A stretch of DNA of 64,000 nucleotides from Chrysophaeum taylorii (taxonomy: Eukaryota; Sar; Pelagophyceae; Pelagomonadales; Pelagomonadaceae). A program made the position numbers and the translations under genes. The stretch lies in the NCBI GenBank assembly GCA_029834535.1, contig JAQMWT010000140.1, forward strand, positions 1 through 64,000, in the 5' to 3' direction. The notes beneath the pieces were generated by a model. The model did not search any database, was not told where the DNA came from, and saw only the letters and a list, made by a program, of their open reading frames with translations. Of this stretch, positions 21,441 through 31,152 are shown piece after piece (the stretch's first letter is position 1; each line of letters opens with the position of its first letter).

Positions 21441-22076
21441 ATGGCAATAAAAATAGTAAAGCTCTTCTTGTTATTGTTTGTCGCTGCCGCCAGCGCGCTG
21501 CGGCTGCAGGTGAGAATGGTGGATTTCGACGGAAAGACATTCGTCAAGTCCGCCGAGACGCGGATGCGCAAGTCCGTGGAGTCGCTCAAGTCGAATCTGC
21601 AGACGCTCCGGACCGGCCGCGCGACGCCCGACCTCTTAGCGAGAGTAACGGTCGAGTATTACGGCGCGGAGACGCCCCTCACCCAGCTCGCCTCGGTGTC
21701 GGTGCAGGGATCCCAGCTGGTGGTGTCGCCCTACGACAAGTCGGCACTCCAGGACATGGACGCCGCGTTGTTGGAGGCGAACTTGGGCATGGTCCCGTCG
21801 AACGATGGGGAGGTCATTCGCCTGACCGTCCCTCAGCTGACCGAAGAGCGGCGCAAGGAGATCATGAAGAAGGCCAAGCAGATCGGCGAGGAGGCAAAGG
21901 TTGCCGTGCGGAACATTCGACGGTCCGCGAACGACGACGTGAAGAAGCAATCGAAAGAACTCGGGGAAGACACAACCCGAGCCACGACGGACGATATCCA
22001 GAAGACTACCGACAAGATTATCAAGGAGATCGAGGCCGTGGTCGCCACCAAGGAAAAGGACATTATGAAGGTTTAA
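21441..22076 (+). CDS. RRF: Ribosome recycling factor, plastid-targeted
   Basis: 211 residues from the first ATG; upstream in-frame codons are AAG repeats preceded by TTG. Residues 1-25 (AIKIVKLFLLLFVAAASALR) form a signal peptide ending in an ASA-type cleavage motif, like the ASAF signature of complex-plastid presequences. The rest is full-length RRF: MRKSVESLKSNLQTLRTGRA near the start, PLTQLASVSV in the middle, and LTEERRKEIMKKAKQIGEEA, the conserved domain I helix. RRF splits post-termination 70S ribosomes together with EF-G. Plastid targeting is inferred from the presequence; mitochondrial targeting would not need the hydrophobic signal. The 3' end overlaps the convergent RsmB gene by 14 bp. 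Confidence 0.9.
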   Translation: MAIKIVKLFLLLFVAAASALRLQVRMVDFDGKTFVKSAETRMRKSVESLKSNLQTLRTGRATPDLLARVTVEYYGAETPLTQLASVSVQGSQLVVSPYDKSALQDMDAALLEANLGMVPSNDGEVIRLTVPQLTEERRKEIMKKAKQIGEEAKVAVRNIRRSANDDVKKQSKELGEDTTRATTDDIQKTTDKIIKEIEAVVATKEKDIMKV

Positions 22077-23244
22077 CGAGGCGCGCGACGTAGTGGCCGT
22101 CGCAGCCGCCGGCGCCGCCGGTATAGTGCCACGGCAGGATCCGGAGGTCCCCCTGTGGAGTGAGGGCATCCGGGTGGAAATTTCGGGGGGGGGATTTTAA
22201 AGGCCAGCGCCGGTCTCGGAACCAGTAGTTGTCGTCAATTTGGGCCTCGGTCTCTTCGCGGAGGACGGAGCACGTGGAGTAGACGAGGCATCCCCCTGGC
22301 GCGAGATTGTTGGTCCAGACCCCCTCCAGCAACCGGCGCTGGGTCTCGAGGAGGTCCCCGAATCCCGTCTTCCGCAGCACCTCGGGGTGGCGGCGGGCGG
22401 TGCCTACGCACGTGCACGGAGCGTCGAGGAGGATAGCGTCAAAAAGGCCCAAAAACCCAGCATCGGACGCATCCGCAGAAACCACGTCTTCCGCCTCCAA
22501 ACCCAATCGGCTGAAGTTCTCGCGCAATCTCCGGAGCCGTCTCTCGGAGACGTCGACGGCGACGACGTCTCTACCCGCGGCCGCGAGCTGCAACGCCTTG
22601 CCCCCGGGTGCGGCGCAGGCGTCCAAGACGCGGCGGCTCTCCGTGGACTCCAGCAAGACCCGCGCCGCGACCGCGGCCGCGGCGTCCTGGGCCCACGCGT
22701 CCCCGCCGGGGAACGGGCTCCCCTCTTTCAACCTCGCGGTCTCGCCGTCGAGCCCGCTCACGTCGAGGCGCGGCTCCTCCATCACCGCTTTAAGGAACCG
22801 GTCTTCTTCTTCCTCGAGGTGCCGCAGCAGCCAGGGGGACGCGTTGAGCCGGGGGTTCGCGGGCAGGGGCGCTGCTCTGGCGATTTTTCGCAGAACCGCG
22901 TTGACGACTCGAGACGACGCTCCCTTCCGCTTCGCCAGCTCTACTGTCTCGTGGACCGCCGCGTGCGGCGCAATCCCCGTGTACCGGAGCTGCGCGACCC
23001 CGAGCCGCAGCAGCGTCCGCGTGCGCCGCGACCCTCCGACGTAGAACCGTTCGATCTCGGCGTCGATCTCGCCCTGTCGCCGCAAAACGGTCGTCGACAG
23101 CATCTTCGCCAGCGCCCGCTCGCGTCCCTCGACCTCGGCGAACTGCGAGCGCCGCGCCACGAGCGAATCGAACGCCGCCTCGCGACCTCCGAGCGCCACA
23201 ACTTTCCACAGCAGCAGCAGCAAGAACAACAACAACACACGCAT
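22063..23244 (-). CDS. rsmB: RsmB-type 16S rRNA m5C methyltransferase, probably plastid
   Basis: 393 residues from the ATG at 23244, chosen because it opens directly on a signal peptide (MRVLLLFLLLLLWKVVALGG); the frame continues upstream to 23403 through sequence with no homology. Residues about 35-150 are a NusB-like RNA-binding domain (LLRLGVAQLRYTGIAPHAAV). The catalytic domain shows the SAM motif DACAAPGGKALQLA, motif IV DAPCTCVG and motif VI VYSTCSVL, whose Cys pair is diagnostic of RNA m5C transferases. Bacterial RsmB methylates C967 of 16S rRNA; the presequence suggests the plastid ribosome. Divergent from the PPPDE gene with only 54 bp between the start codons. Confidence 0.88.
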   Translation of the reverse strand: MRVLLLFLLLLLWKVVALGGREAAFDSLVARRSQFAEVEGRERALAKMLSTTVLRRQGEIDAEIERFYVGGSRRTRTLLRLGVAQLRYTGIAPHAAVHETVELAKRKGASSRVVNAVLRKIARAAPLPANPRLNASPWLLRHLEEEEDRFLKAVMEEPRLDVSGLDGETARLKEGSPFPGGDAWAQDAAAAVAARVLLESTESRRVLDACAAPGGKALQLAAAGRDVVAVDVSERRLRRLRENFSRLGLEAEDVVSADASDAGFLGLFDAILLDAPCTCVGTARRHPEVLRKTGFGDLLETQRRLLEGVWTNNLAPGGCLVYSTCSVLREETEAQIDDNYWFRDRRWPLKSPPRNFHPDALTPQGDLRILPWHYTGGAGGCDGHYVARLVKPS

Positions 23245-23298
23245 CGTAATAAGTGTATTATCCCAAACCCTATACGTCGGAGTAATATACATACGGTG

Positions 23299-24489
23299 AT
23301 GATGGTGAACAAGGTGGAACTCGCTGTGTACGATCTGAGCCTCGGTCTCGCGTCGAAATTGTCCGAGTCTGTGCTTGGGAAGAAAGTGGAGCTTGTCCCG
23401 CACACGGGGATTCGCGTGTGGGGCATCGAGTATTTTTTCGGGGGCGACGGCATCCGTCGCGTCGCGGTGAGCCAGATCGAAGCCACCCTCGGGCTCAAAG
23501 TGTCCAAAGTCCTGGACCTGGGCGAGACAAACAAATCAAAGCAGGAGCTGGAGGAATTTCTTCGCAAAGGAACCGAGCCCTACGATTTGGTGACCAACAA
23601 CTGCAACCATTGGTCGAACGCGTGCGCGCTCTTCCTCGTCGGCGGCGAAGGCGTTCCCCGGTGGATGCTGGACCTGCCGAAGGAACTGCTCGCCAGTCCC
23701 CTTGGCAAGCTGCTCGAACCGGTCTTGGGTCAGTCCCAGCAACGGCTCTCGACCGTGAGCTTGACTCTGCGATTTACCGACGGCACGAGCGAGGAAGCGA
23801 GGCTGCCGACGTCGGCGACGGTCGCCGACGTGAGCGAGCACCGCGTCGTCTATATGGGTAAAGTTTTGAGCCCCGAAACCAAGCTCCAGACAATCGCAGA
23901 CGGAGGGACCTTGGTGGTGGCGGGACCTTCGTCCGCGGGAACCGTTTTGAGTTCTCTCGATCTCCCCGTCCTCAAAACGCTCTCAAAAATCTGCGGAAAC
24001 GTGATCGCGAATCCCACCAACGAAAAGTATCGTACCCTAAAGGGAGACAACCCGACCTTCCAGCGCAAGGTGGGCAAACACGCGGCGGCGATCAAGGTCC
24101 TGGAGCGGGCGGGCTTTGGAAAAAAAGAAAACGACCGAATTTTCGTTCTCGAGCCGTCGGCCGCCGCCTGGGAACCGCTCAACAAAACAAAGCACGCGAT
24201 CGACGCCGAGATCGCCAAGAGAACCTCGTCTCCTCCCCAGGACACGACGAACCTTCTCGCACAACTCGGGGATCTCGTTTCTCAGAACCCTAACCTCGCT
24301 GCTATGATGCAGTCTGTTTCCCAAAATCCAGAGCTCGCGACCGCGATGCAGACCGCGGCCGGCCAACTCATGGCTGCTAACCCCTCCCTGCAGCCCCCTT
24401 CCTCCAACCAGAACAACAATTCGGAAGACCAAATGACGGAGGATGAAGCGCTGATGGAGGCCATCCGCCGCTCGCTCCGGGAGCAGTAG
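23299..24489 (+). CDS. PPPDE (DeSI-like) protease with UBL, PUB, STI1-like and UIM modules
   Basis: 396 residues from the ATG at 23299; the open frame upstream is antisense to RsmB and is ignored. Residues about 4-140 are a PPPDE peptidase domain: VELAVYDLS at the start, VPHTGIRVWGIEYFFG with the catalytic His, and LVTNNCNHWSN with the catalytic Cys. Residues about 155-215 resemble a ubiquitin-like domain (LTLRFTDGTSEEARLP, VYMGKVLSPETKLQTI). Residues about 225-300 are a PUB domain (NVIANPTNEKYRTLKGDNPT, AAAIKVLERAGFGKK), which in other proteins binds p97/VCP. A short STI1-like helix pair (LAQLGDLVSQNPNLAAMMQS) follows, and the C-terminus EALMEAIRRSLREQ fits a ubiquitin-interacting motif. A SUMO/ubiquitin isopeptidase working with p97 is the likely role; the substrate is unknown. 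Confidence 0.85.
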   Translation: MMVNKVELAVYDLSLGLASKLSESVLGKKVELVPHTGIRVWGIEYFFGGDGIRRVAVSQIEATLGLKVSKVLDLGETNKSKQELEEFLRKGTEPYDLVTNNCNHWSNACALFLVGGEGVPRWMLDLPKELLASPLGKLLEPVLGQSQQRLSTVSLTLRFTDGTSEEARLPTSATVADVSEHRVVYMGKVLSPETKLQTIADGGTLVVAGPSSAGTVLSSLDLPVLKTLSKICGNVIANPTNEKYRTLKGDNPTFQRKVGKHAAAIKVLERAGFGKKENDRIFVLEPSAAAWEPLNKTKHAIDAEIAKRTSSPPQDTTNLLAQLGDLVSQNPNLAAMMQSVSQNPELATAMQTAAGQLMAANPSLQPPSSNQNNNSEDQMTEDEALMEAIRRSLREQ

Positions 24490-24861
24490 ACGACGACGAG
24501 CTTTTAAAACCGCCGGTCGAAGCATTTATCACAAACCACCAGACTCGGGCGACCCTACCACCACACATTGGCAGCCTGGCGAGGGCAACTCACCTTTCTT
24601 TCTCTCTCACTCTGCGCATTTCCAATACTAGACTTTTCATTTATCATCTTAAAAAAATAATATCGCGCTTGTTTTTACCCCCCCCCCCGTACGACCTGGG
24701 GGCGGGACGGGATTCTCCCCCGGGCCCCGCCCCTTCCTTTCTTCGCCTGCCTCGCGCCTAGGCGACGACGACCGCGATTAATTATTATTTGGCATTTTCG
24801 CCTTCTAGAGTCAGACTAGACCCCCCCCCTTTTTATACTAATAATAATTTAGGGTCCGAGG
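24490..24861. other. Intergenic, nothing recognised
   Basis: About 370 bp with C-rich homopolymer runs (near 24678 and 24822) and AT-rich ends. No gene is seen. Confidence 0.5.
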
Positions 24862-25980
24862 ATGGATGACGTCATTCACACAGTATCCCCTAACACTCCC
24901 CCCAAACCTCCGCCTAAACCTCCGCCTAAATCATTAGGGTGTTGTATCTTTTGTGTTATTATGGAGGAAGAAGTAGCTCCACCCGTTATTAACCCATTGG
25001 ACGAGTTTCTCCGGGACTACTCCGAAGACTCTGATGAGGATGAAGACGTGCTGAGCTTTGGGACAAATGGAGACGAGGCTTCGCCGGCACCGCGAGGACC
25101 CAGGTTCAGCCTTAGAGGGTTCGAGAATGACACCACCGAAGATCTCGTAAGTCTCGAGAGCGTGCTGCAGTTTGCCTTTCCGCGCAATTTGCACCATCCA
25201 ATGTCGACGGGGAGGCTCTTCGCGTTCGGGCTCTACGGGCCACTGGTTGGTGGCCAACTGAGATCTGGGGCGCGCGGCAGTCGCGTCGTACGCGGATGGG
25301 AGCTAGACGCGATGTGCGACCAATTCGAGCGCGAGGATATCCTCAGGGTCTACACCAAAGCCGAGAAACTCATGAGCAAACACGAGCAGGACGAGGTCAT
25401 CGCGCAAGCGAAGAAATCAAAAGGACGAGGCCTGCTTCCCCAACTCTCCAAGGACCAAATTAGGGAGATCTTCGCGACCCTCCCCCGCAACGTCGACGGC
25501 CTCTTCCGGTTCCACGACATGCAACGCGCCATTCTTGACTTCCGTCAGGACCGCATCCAGCGCCTCAAGCTCATGTATCCTGATGTTTCCGCGCGCGCGG
25601 ACCGCGTCGTTCCGGTGCCTCGGGCGACGGCGGCGGCGGCTCAATCTCAGGCGACGTCGATGCGGTCGCGCGCGGCGTCATCAAAAACAGGTCGCCCTCG
25701 TGTGAGCGCCGACGTCGCGCCAGCGGCCATGTTCATGCGGAAGACGGGACTGACCCCAAACGGAATCGCAATCCAGACCAACAAGCTCCTGAGCGACCGC
25801 GCCTTTACCATGTGCCACATCCAGGATGGCAATTCCCCTGAACTCACGGCCAACGTCCGCCTCATCCGCCACGACCGCCCGGACCGCCACCTTTCCGGCC
25901 GCTTCGATTCTGCCTCCAAGCCCATTCCGGACACCCTCCCCCGCCTCAACTTGATACGCTCCCTGCGCCACGGGGTTTAA
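24862..25980 (+). CDS. Unknown protein with EF-hand-like helical region
   Basis: 372 residues from the first ATG; a second ATG at 24961 (339 residues) starts just before an acidic stretch and is equally possible. After an Asp/Glu-rich N-terminus there is a region LSKDQIREIFATLPRNVDGL followed by FRFHDMQRAILDFRQDRIQR, which looks like a helix-loop-helix of an EF-hand pair without clear calcium ligands. The C-terminal part is basic and Ala/Arg rich. Gene order and codon use match the neighbours. I do not recognise the family. Confidence 0.6.
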   Translation: MDDVIHTVSPNTPPKPPPKPPPKSLGCCIFCVIMEEEVAPPVINPLDEFLRDYSEDSDEDEDVLSFGTNGDEASPAPRGPRFSLRGFENDTTEDLVSLESVLQFAFPRNLHHPMSTGRLFAFGLYGPLVGGQLRSGARGSRVVRGWELDAMCDQFEREDILRVYTKAEKLMSKHEQDEVIAQAKKSKGRGLLPQLSKDQIREIFATLPRNVDGLFRFHDMQRAILDFRQDRIQRLKLMYPDVSARADRVVPVPRATAAAAQSQATSMRSRAASSKTGRPRVSADVAPAAMFMRKTGLTPNGIAIQTNKLLSDRAFTMCHIQDGNSPELTANVRLIRHDRPDRHLSGRFDSASKPIPDTLPRLNLIRSLRHGV

Positions 25981-26106
25981 TTGTGGTAGAGATGAATATT
26001 GCAAAGCTGTGTGTGATTGTTAGAAGAAGAAGAAGAAGAAGAAGAAGAAGAAACGAGCTGTAATAGTAGTTGGACGCGGTAATGCCGTCGATGATATTAT
26101 TCCTGT

Positions 26107-26137
<31 letters not shown>

Positions 26138-26426
26138 ACCTGGAGATTCATGCTCGTCGCCGTTCTTTGGGTACGCACGTACGTACGTGCGTCCTCGCCC
26201 CCCCCCCCCTACCTACCTCTCCGGTGCTGCGTCCAGTCGCCTCGACAGCACATGTGCATAACCATTGACCGGGGGGGGCTTGTGAACGTGTACCTCCTCC
26301 TGCGTACCCCGCCGCGCACACCCAACGGCGGCCACGTATATTATTAAAACCCCTTGGGAATGATGATGATGTCATAAATCTCCTGCTTGAAGAATGAAAG
26401 CACCGCCACGTAGGTAAGTCTAGGGT
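25981..26426. other. Intergenic with (GAA)n and (GGC)n runs
   Basis: Holds a (GAA)n run at about 26022-26051 and a (GGC)n run at about 26109-26136. Short frames across these are not supported. Confidence 0.5.
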
Positions 26427-26909
26427 ATGAGTGTGATCCGCGACCCCGTTATGGAGGTGTCCGCCGCATGCGCAGCGATGGAATTGGATTTAATCGAGCG
26501 ACGCGAGCGCGAACGAAGGGAGGCGCGGCTGGCGAGCGAAGGAAAGCGCGCGGCGCAACGAAACAGAGATCTCCTCAATGCTCTCGACGCCGTCCTGTGC
26601 CGGCGTTTAGGGCCCTGCCCGCTCGCGCAGGCGGCCCTCGACGTCTACGTTGAAGCAGCGCGCCTCGAAGCCCAACCTCCGGCGGAGGAAGCGCTCGAGG
26701 CGTGCGACACACCCACACCTTTAGAGGAGAGCCCACCGCAAGAAGAGGACGAGGAAACGGACGAGGACGTCGACGTAGCGACCGCAGCGTCCTCCTTCGT
26801 TCTTGGGGCCACGAATCGACCACCTAAGAAGAAGCTCAACCTCGACTACTCCAAAATAGGCGCCTCTCTAAACTGCCAAGATGACGACACCGACGAATTC
26901 GATGATTGA
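26427..26909 (+). CDS. Hypothetical acidic protein
   Basis: 160 residues. The N-terminal third is a charged helix (ERRERERREARLASEGKRAA), the middle is Pro/Glu/Asp rich, and the end carries a basic patch (RPPKKKLNLDYSKIG) followed by an acidic tail. No domain is recognised. The coding signal is only moderate and the start is the first ATG. It could be a short regulatory or chromatin-associated protein, but there is no direct evidence. Confidence 0.45.
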   Translation: MSVIRDPVMEVSAACAAMELDLIERRERERREARLASEGKRAAQRNRDLLNALDAVLCRRLGPCPLAQAALDVYVEAARLEAQPPAEEALEACDTPTPLEESPPQEEDEETDEDVDVATAASSFVLGATNRPPKKKLNLDYSKIGASLNCQDDDTDEFDD

Positions 26910-28588
26910 CACCCGAAGGAGAATTCGCTTCTAGTAGGAAAATTTGCCCTCTAATAGCGCCCGCATGAAGATGAAGATGAAGGGGGCAACATTGGAGGGT
27001 ACTCCAGTAGCTGGTTCCTAATTTGTACACAAGGCGCGCCGTCAGCGAGATGTCGTCGTCTCGTTTTGGACATGGCGTGCGTCTACCGCCTTGTGGACGC
27101 CAAGGGCTGGTGGTTGTGTGGTCATCATCCACGCGCGCTGGCGCTGTAGCATCGTCTTCGCCACCTCGAGGCCCCCAAAGTCACCAAGGTGCCCCAACGA
27201 GGAATCCGACGCGAACTTTTGGCAGGATCTCGGCGCAGTCCGCGACGATGAGGGCACAAAGTGGTCGATGCGGGCTTCACACGCGTTTGACTCCCGTGCC
27301 ATTCCCCACAAACGCGCCTTCTTCTGGGGCGCCCTACGCTCTACAACGCGGTCCCCTGCAAGCGACGTAATGGCCGCGTTGGCCTTTTCTTTCCTTTCTT
27401 CGCCGCCGCGCGCCGTGCTAATTTTGAGCTCGGGAGTCGCTATCTTGGGTGCGTCTGCATCTGGACGTCAACTCCCAGTTGTTGTAATTATTAGACTTAT
27501 TATTACTGCCTTCAGGCAACATGTCTGGCTGTGTCGCCACGAACTTCTTAACGCACGTGGTATGGCCAAGAAGACCAGTCTCGCGGCGTACGCGTGGCTG
27601 TCTGGGTCAAGCCAGCGGGGGCCTTTGTTGCCACTCCTACCGCCGCCTCAGGCGTCGCCTGCAAGCATCGTGGTACATGAATGGACAGCCTCTTCGGATC
27701 CGGGAAGGAGAAGAAAGAGGCGTCGACGTCGTCGGAGACCGTCGAACGTGCTGCAGTCGTAAGCCGACTACGCGAACGTCGCAGCTCCTGGGTCTCGAGC
27801 CCAAGACGCAGCTCGAACAACTCAAGGATGAGATCTGCGCATGTTGCCCGACGTTGACATTTCCAGCAGCGTATCGGTGCGCAGCCTCCTTCCAGAGATG
27901 GTCTCATCGGGCCGCGGGCGGCTACTCGTCTTAGTATTGTTCTGAATGAAGATCAGCGCCGCGCATCGCTGCTCCAAGGAGACCCAGCGCCCTTTGCGAG
28001 CACTGGTGAATTTGTTGCGCTGCCCGTACACGCTCCACAACATTTTTGCACTCATCACTAGTTGGTCGGCCTGCCAACCAGTACAAGAAGAAGTGCGACA
28101 AGACGCGCTACGCGAGCAAAGTAGCGACGCTCCTTTTCGCTTTTTACGAGGACCTTTCGGGGAGAACACGTCATCGCGACCATCTTCCCCCAGTAGTGCG
28201 CGCTCCTCTGGTCTACGCTTTCCTACATTCCCTGCGCGCACGTCGAGTTTTCCTTTCTCCCCGCGGCTGCGAGACTACTTTCCAAAAAAGGAACATCTTT
28301 TCCACCTCCTGCGTGGTTGCTTACCGTCGTGGCGTGTCCGCTCCCGGTCGCTCTGTGGCACCCCCCCCCTTTTTGATGCGTGATATGGCGCGCTACAGTT
28401 CGGCATCGCTTCTCGCCGTGGGGGAATTGCGACGCCTGGGTGCAGACGACTAAGCGGGGAGAGAACGCCGTGTTGGCGAGCACGGGGGGGGGGGTGGGGT
28501 TGCTTGTGCTTGGTTGGTGAGGAGAGGAGGCGACTCGTGCGGAGGGTGACGGCTTGTTCGGCGGGCGGCGGAAAAACATTATTATTAT
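26910..28588. other. Intergenic, possible degraded coding sequence
   Basis: About 1.7 kb with many overlapping open frames of 60-220 codons on both strands and no recognised motif. Open frames around 27548-27907 and 27822-28241 on the minus strand have balanced composition and may be relics of a transposase or host gene. I cannot support a call. Confidence 0.4.
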
Positions 28589-28769
28589 TAGGGAAAAGTC
28601 AAGTTTCCAACCACCATGTATGTTTGGTCACCGTAAATCCCCAACAAGTTTGGTCACTTAAGTTTAGTCAATCCGTATCTTGGCTGACTAAACTTATGCT
28701 TGAGGAAAGCAAGGATAGGGCTCGCTGACAAAACAAGGCCCGCTGTGATCAAGCATTTGGAGGTTCTGC

Positions 28770-30954
28770 ATGTCGCGTCGTGACTCCGGAGCGTCCTTCG
28801 ACTTCGACACGGATGACGAGGAAGTCGATATCGACGAGGGCTTCGCTCAGGTCGAGCGGGACCGTGCTGGTATCACGCTGACGTCGGGCGACGACGACAC
28901 CAAGAACGGCAAGCGTGGCCTGACGAAGGTTAACGACTGTGACAGATCGCCGCGTACGCTGTCGCAGCTCAGAATGTTCAAGCACCACGTTTCGCTGCTT
29001 TCACGCTACCCGACGAAATCCGAATTTAGTATGTGCGTTCGGGAAGAGGCCGAGTTGCAGCAGAAGATGGTCGACACGGGGGAAGCAACAGCGTGCATAA
29101 CATGATCAATACCGCGACGGCGTTGTCGTTCAAGTGTAAAGTAGAGGGCTGCGGCTTCTTTAAGCGCGCTGCTCGTCGTGATGGGCTTATAGACTTCGTC
29201 GTCACGCATGATGAACCTCACACAGGAGTTTTTACACCGACGAAAACCCAGCCCAAGTCGAACTACCGCGCAGAGCACTTCTTAGAGGCCGTGACGACCA
29301 TCATCAAGAAGGGCTCTATGGAGAGCAAGTCAGGAGGCACTACTCGGAAAGGCGTCTGGTAGATGTCCACAACAACGTCATCAAGGAAAGGCTCAATGAG
29401 ATGACGAACCGTGAGCATACACTCTCATCCGTCGAGAACATCTAGCTCAAGTCATCCTAGCGCTCTTGGGAAACGAGGAGAGGAACGCGGTATCAGCGGT
29501 GTCTTGCGCAGGTCTTGTTTGTGGCTGTTGTCCTGCGAGGAGGTGCATGTGTGTGATCAAACTTGTAATGTTCTGACCAAACTTTGTGACAAAACTTGTG
29601 ACTGTATGACCAAACGTGTGACTTTATGACCAAACTTTTGACTTGGTGACCAAACTTGTGACTTAATGATCAAACTTATGTTCGTGTGATCAAACTTTGT
29701 GATTAAACTTGTAGCTTTCTGATCAAACTCTTTTGGTTTCGTGACCACACTTGAAAATCGTAGCTTAGTGTGTTAGTATACTTCGCCACATCTACATTCA
29801 CGTGTGTGCATCAAAGTCACACTTGTCATTCTCTTAGGCGGAGTTGCACGCTTGCCAGCGCGCGTTGCGAGCCCACGGTCATGCGGTTAAGTTGTATGGC
29901 GCGAAACAAGGAGATCTCCTGAAGGTATTCATGAAGAGGCTCAAGTCTGAGCACAAGTCGGAACAAGAGTTCAGGCATGGCTCCGACAGGAGCCGGTACA
30001 AGAGCTTAGACCTCAACGACTACAAGATCCCTGAAACGCTGCAGTCACCTGCCTTGGCTGATAGGAAGTTCTTCTTAGGTTATGTCGTCGTGTCGAAACC
30101 CGCCATACGCATGATGAATGCGGGCCTCCTGCGCCGGCAGGCGTTTATTGACGGCGTTCACTGCCTCGACAACCAGGTGATGATTTCTGTGACCGGCCGT
30201 GATGCCAACAACCACCTCGTGATGATATCCACTTCGTGGTGGAACATGACCGAGTCTGCGGAATCGATCGGCAAGGTCATTAAACTGACCGTCGAGAACA
30301 TCCCGCACAGGAACTGTCAGGGATTCGTCATAGTACAGGACTTCCAAAAGGGAAGTCTCATAGCGCACGTCACCGTGAGTGACTTCGCTAGCACCATTTG
30401 ATTCCTCGTCTAATTCCGATTCCTGCGCAGCATACGCCCGAGGCCGACGCCTTCTCGTGCAGTAAGTCTTTGATGAACTGTTTACTCTTCGTGAATACGT
30501 CCTATTCACAGTGAACCACGGCAGCGAGAACATCGCAAAGATCGCGGAATCCGGGGATGCCGCTATCTTTCGTCGCTTTGTTGAGGCGCCTACGAAGGCG
30601 GCCAGCGACGCTTTTCATGCCGAACTTTCTCCCAAGGCCCAGCGTTGGGTGAGTCATAATCTCCTCGTGGCATTGAGTTTTCTGGCACTACAGGTTGCCA
30701 GTCGGCGCGAATATGCGCGAAAGCATCTGAACGATCAGGAAGCAGACACCGTCACAGTGTTAGACGGGCCCAGGGCACTCTTTGGCACGAGTACGAACAA
30801 CCTGGCGGAGGCTTTCAACAAGAAGCACATCAACGCGAGGTTATGCAACGGACCCAAGTCCCTCCAGACCTTGTTCGCTGAGCAGGCAACGACCTACGCG
30901 GATACGAGCGCAGCGGCCATCCGGTGCGCAAAAACCGGCGAGAGGCTCACGTGA
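28770..30954 (+). pseudogene. MULE transposase (split by frame changes and probable introns)
   Basis: Pieces in order: 28770-29105 acidic N-terminus; 29033-29362 a WRKY/FLYWCH-like zinc finger (CKVEGCGFFKRAARRDG, then HDEPHTG); 29844-30401 the catalytic core with FIDGVHCLDNQVMISVTGRD (first Asp) and IVQDFQKGSLIAH (D-x-x-K-G, second Asp); 30511-30954 with FGTSTNNLAEAFNKK, the N-x-x-E block holding the third acidic residue. GTGAGT donors at about 30375 and 30951 and an ATTCACAG acceptor before 30511 suggest introns. Between 29105 and 29130 copy A has lost one base relative to copy B, so at least one frameshift is real. MULE transposases cut and paste the element. Confidence 0.65.
29557..29760. 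repeat. Array of GACCAAACTTGTGA-type motifs inside the MULE
   Basis: About 12 spaced copies of (G)A(C/T)CAAACTTGTGA separated by 2-6 variable bases over 200 bp. The same motif is dispersed in the terminal 400 bp of both copies (for example 33205-33440). It probably marks transposase binding sites. Confidence 0.7.
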
Positions 30955-31152
30955 GTCTTCCTCGTGTTCGGATGCAAATTGTTGCGTCATTAGTTTCGTC
31001 TTGTCTTCGATCAAAATAGCGTGTTTTCGGCCAATAATCTCAAGGGTCTCAACCATCTCAAATACGTACGGGCCTACGGGCCTTTGTCTTTTCAGATCAA
31101 ACTCCCGTTGTTATGTTCACACTTGTCGGGTTGTTCTATGTGATATCTAAGC

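Noticed and set aside
22240-23298. N-terminal extension of the PPPDE gene by 353 residues
   Set aside because: It is antisense to the RsmB coding sequence, is Arg/Pro rich, and the PPPDE domain starts right after the ATG at 23299.
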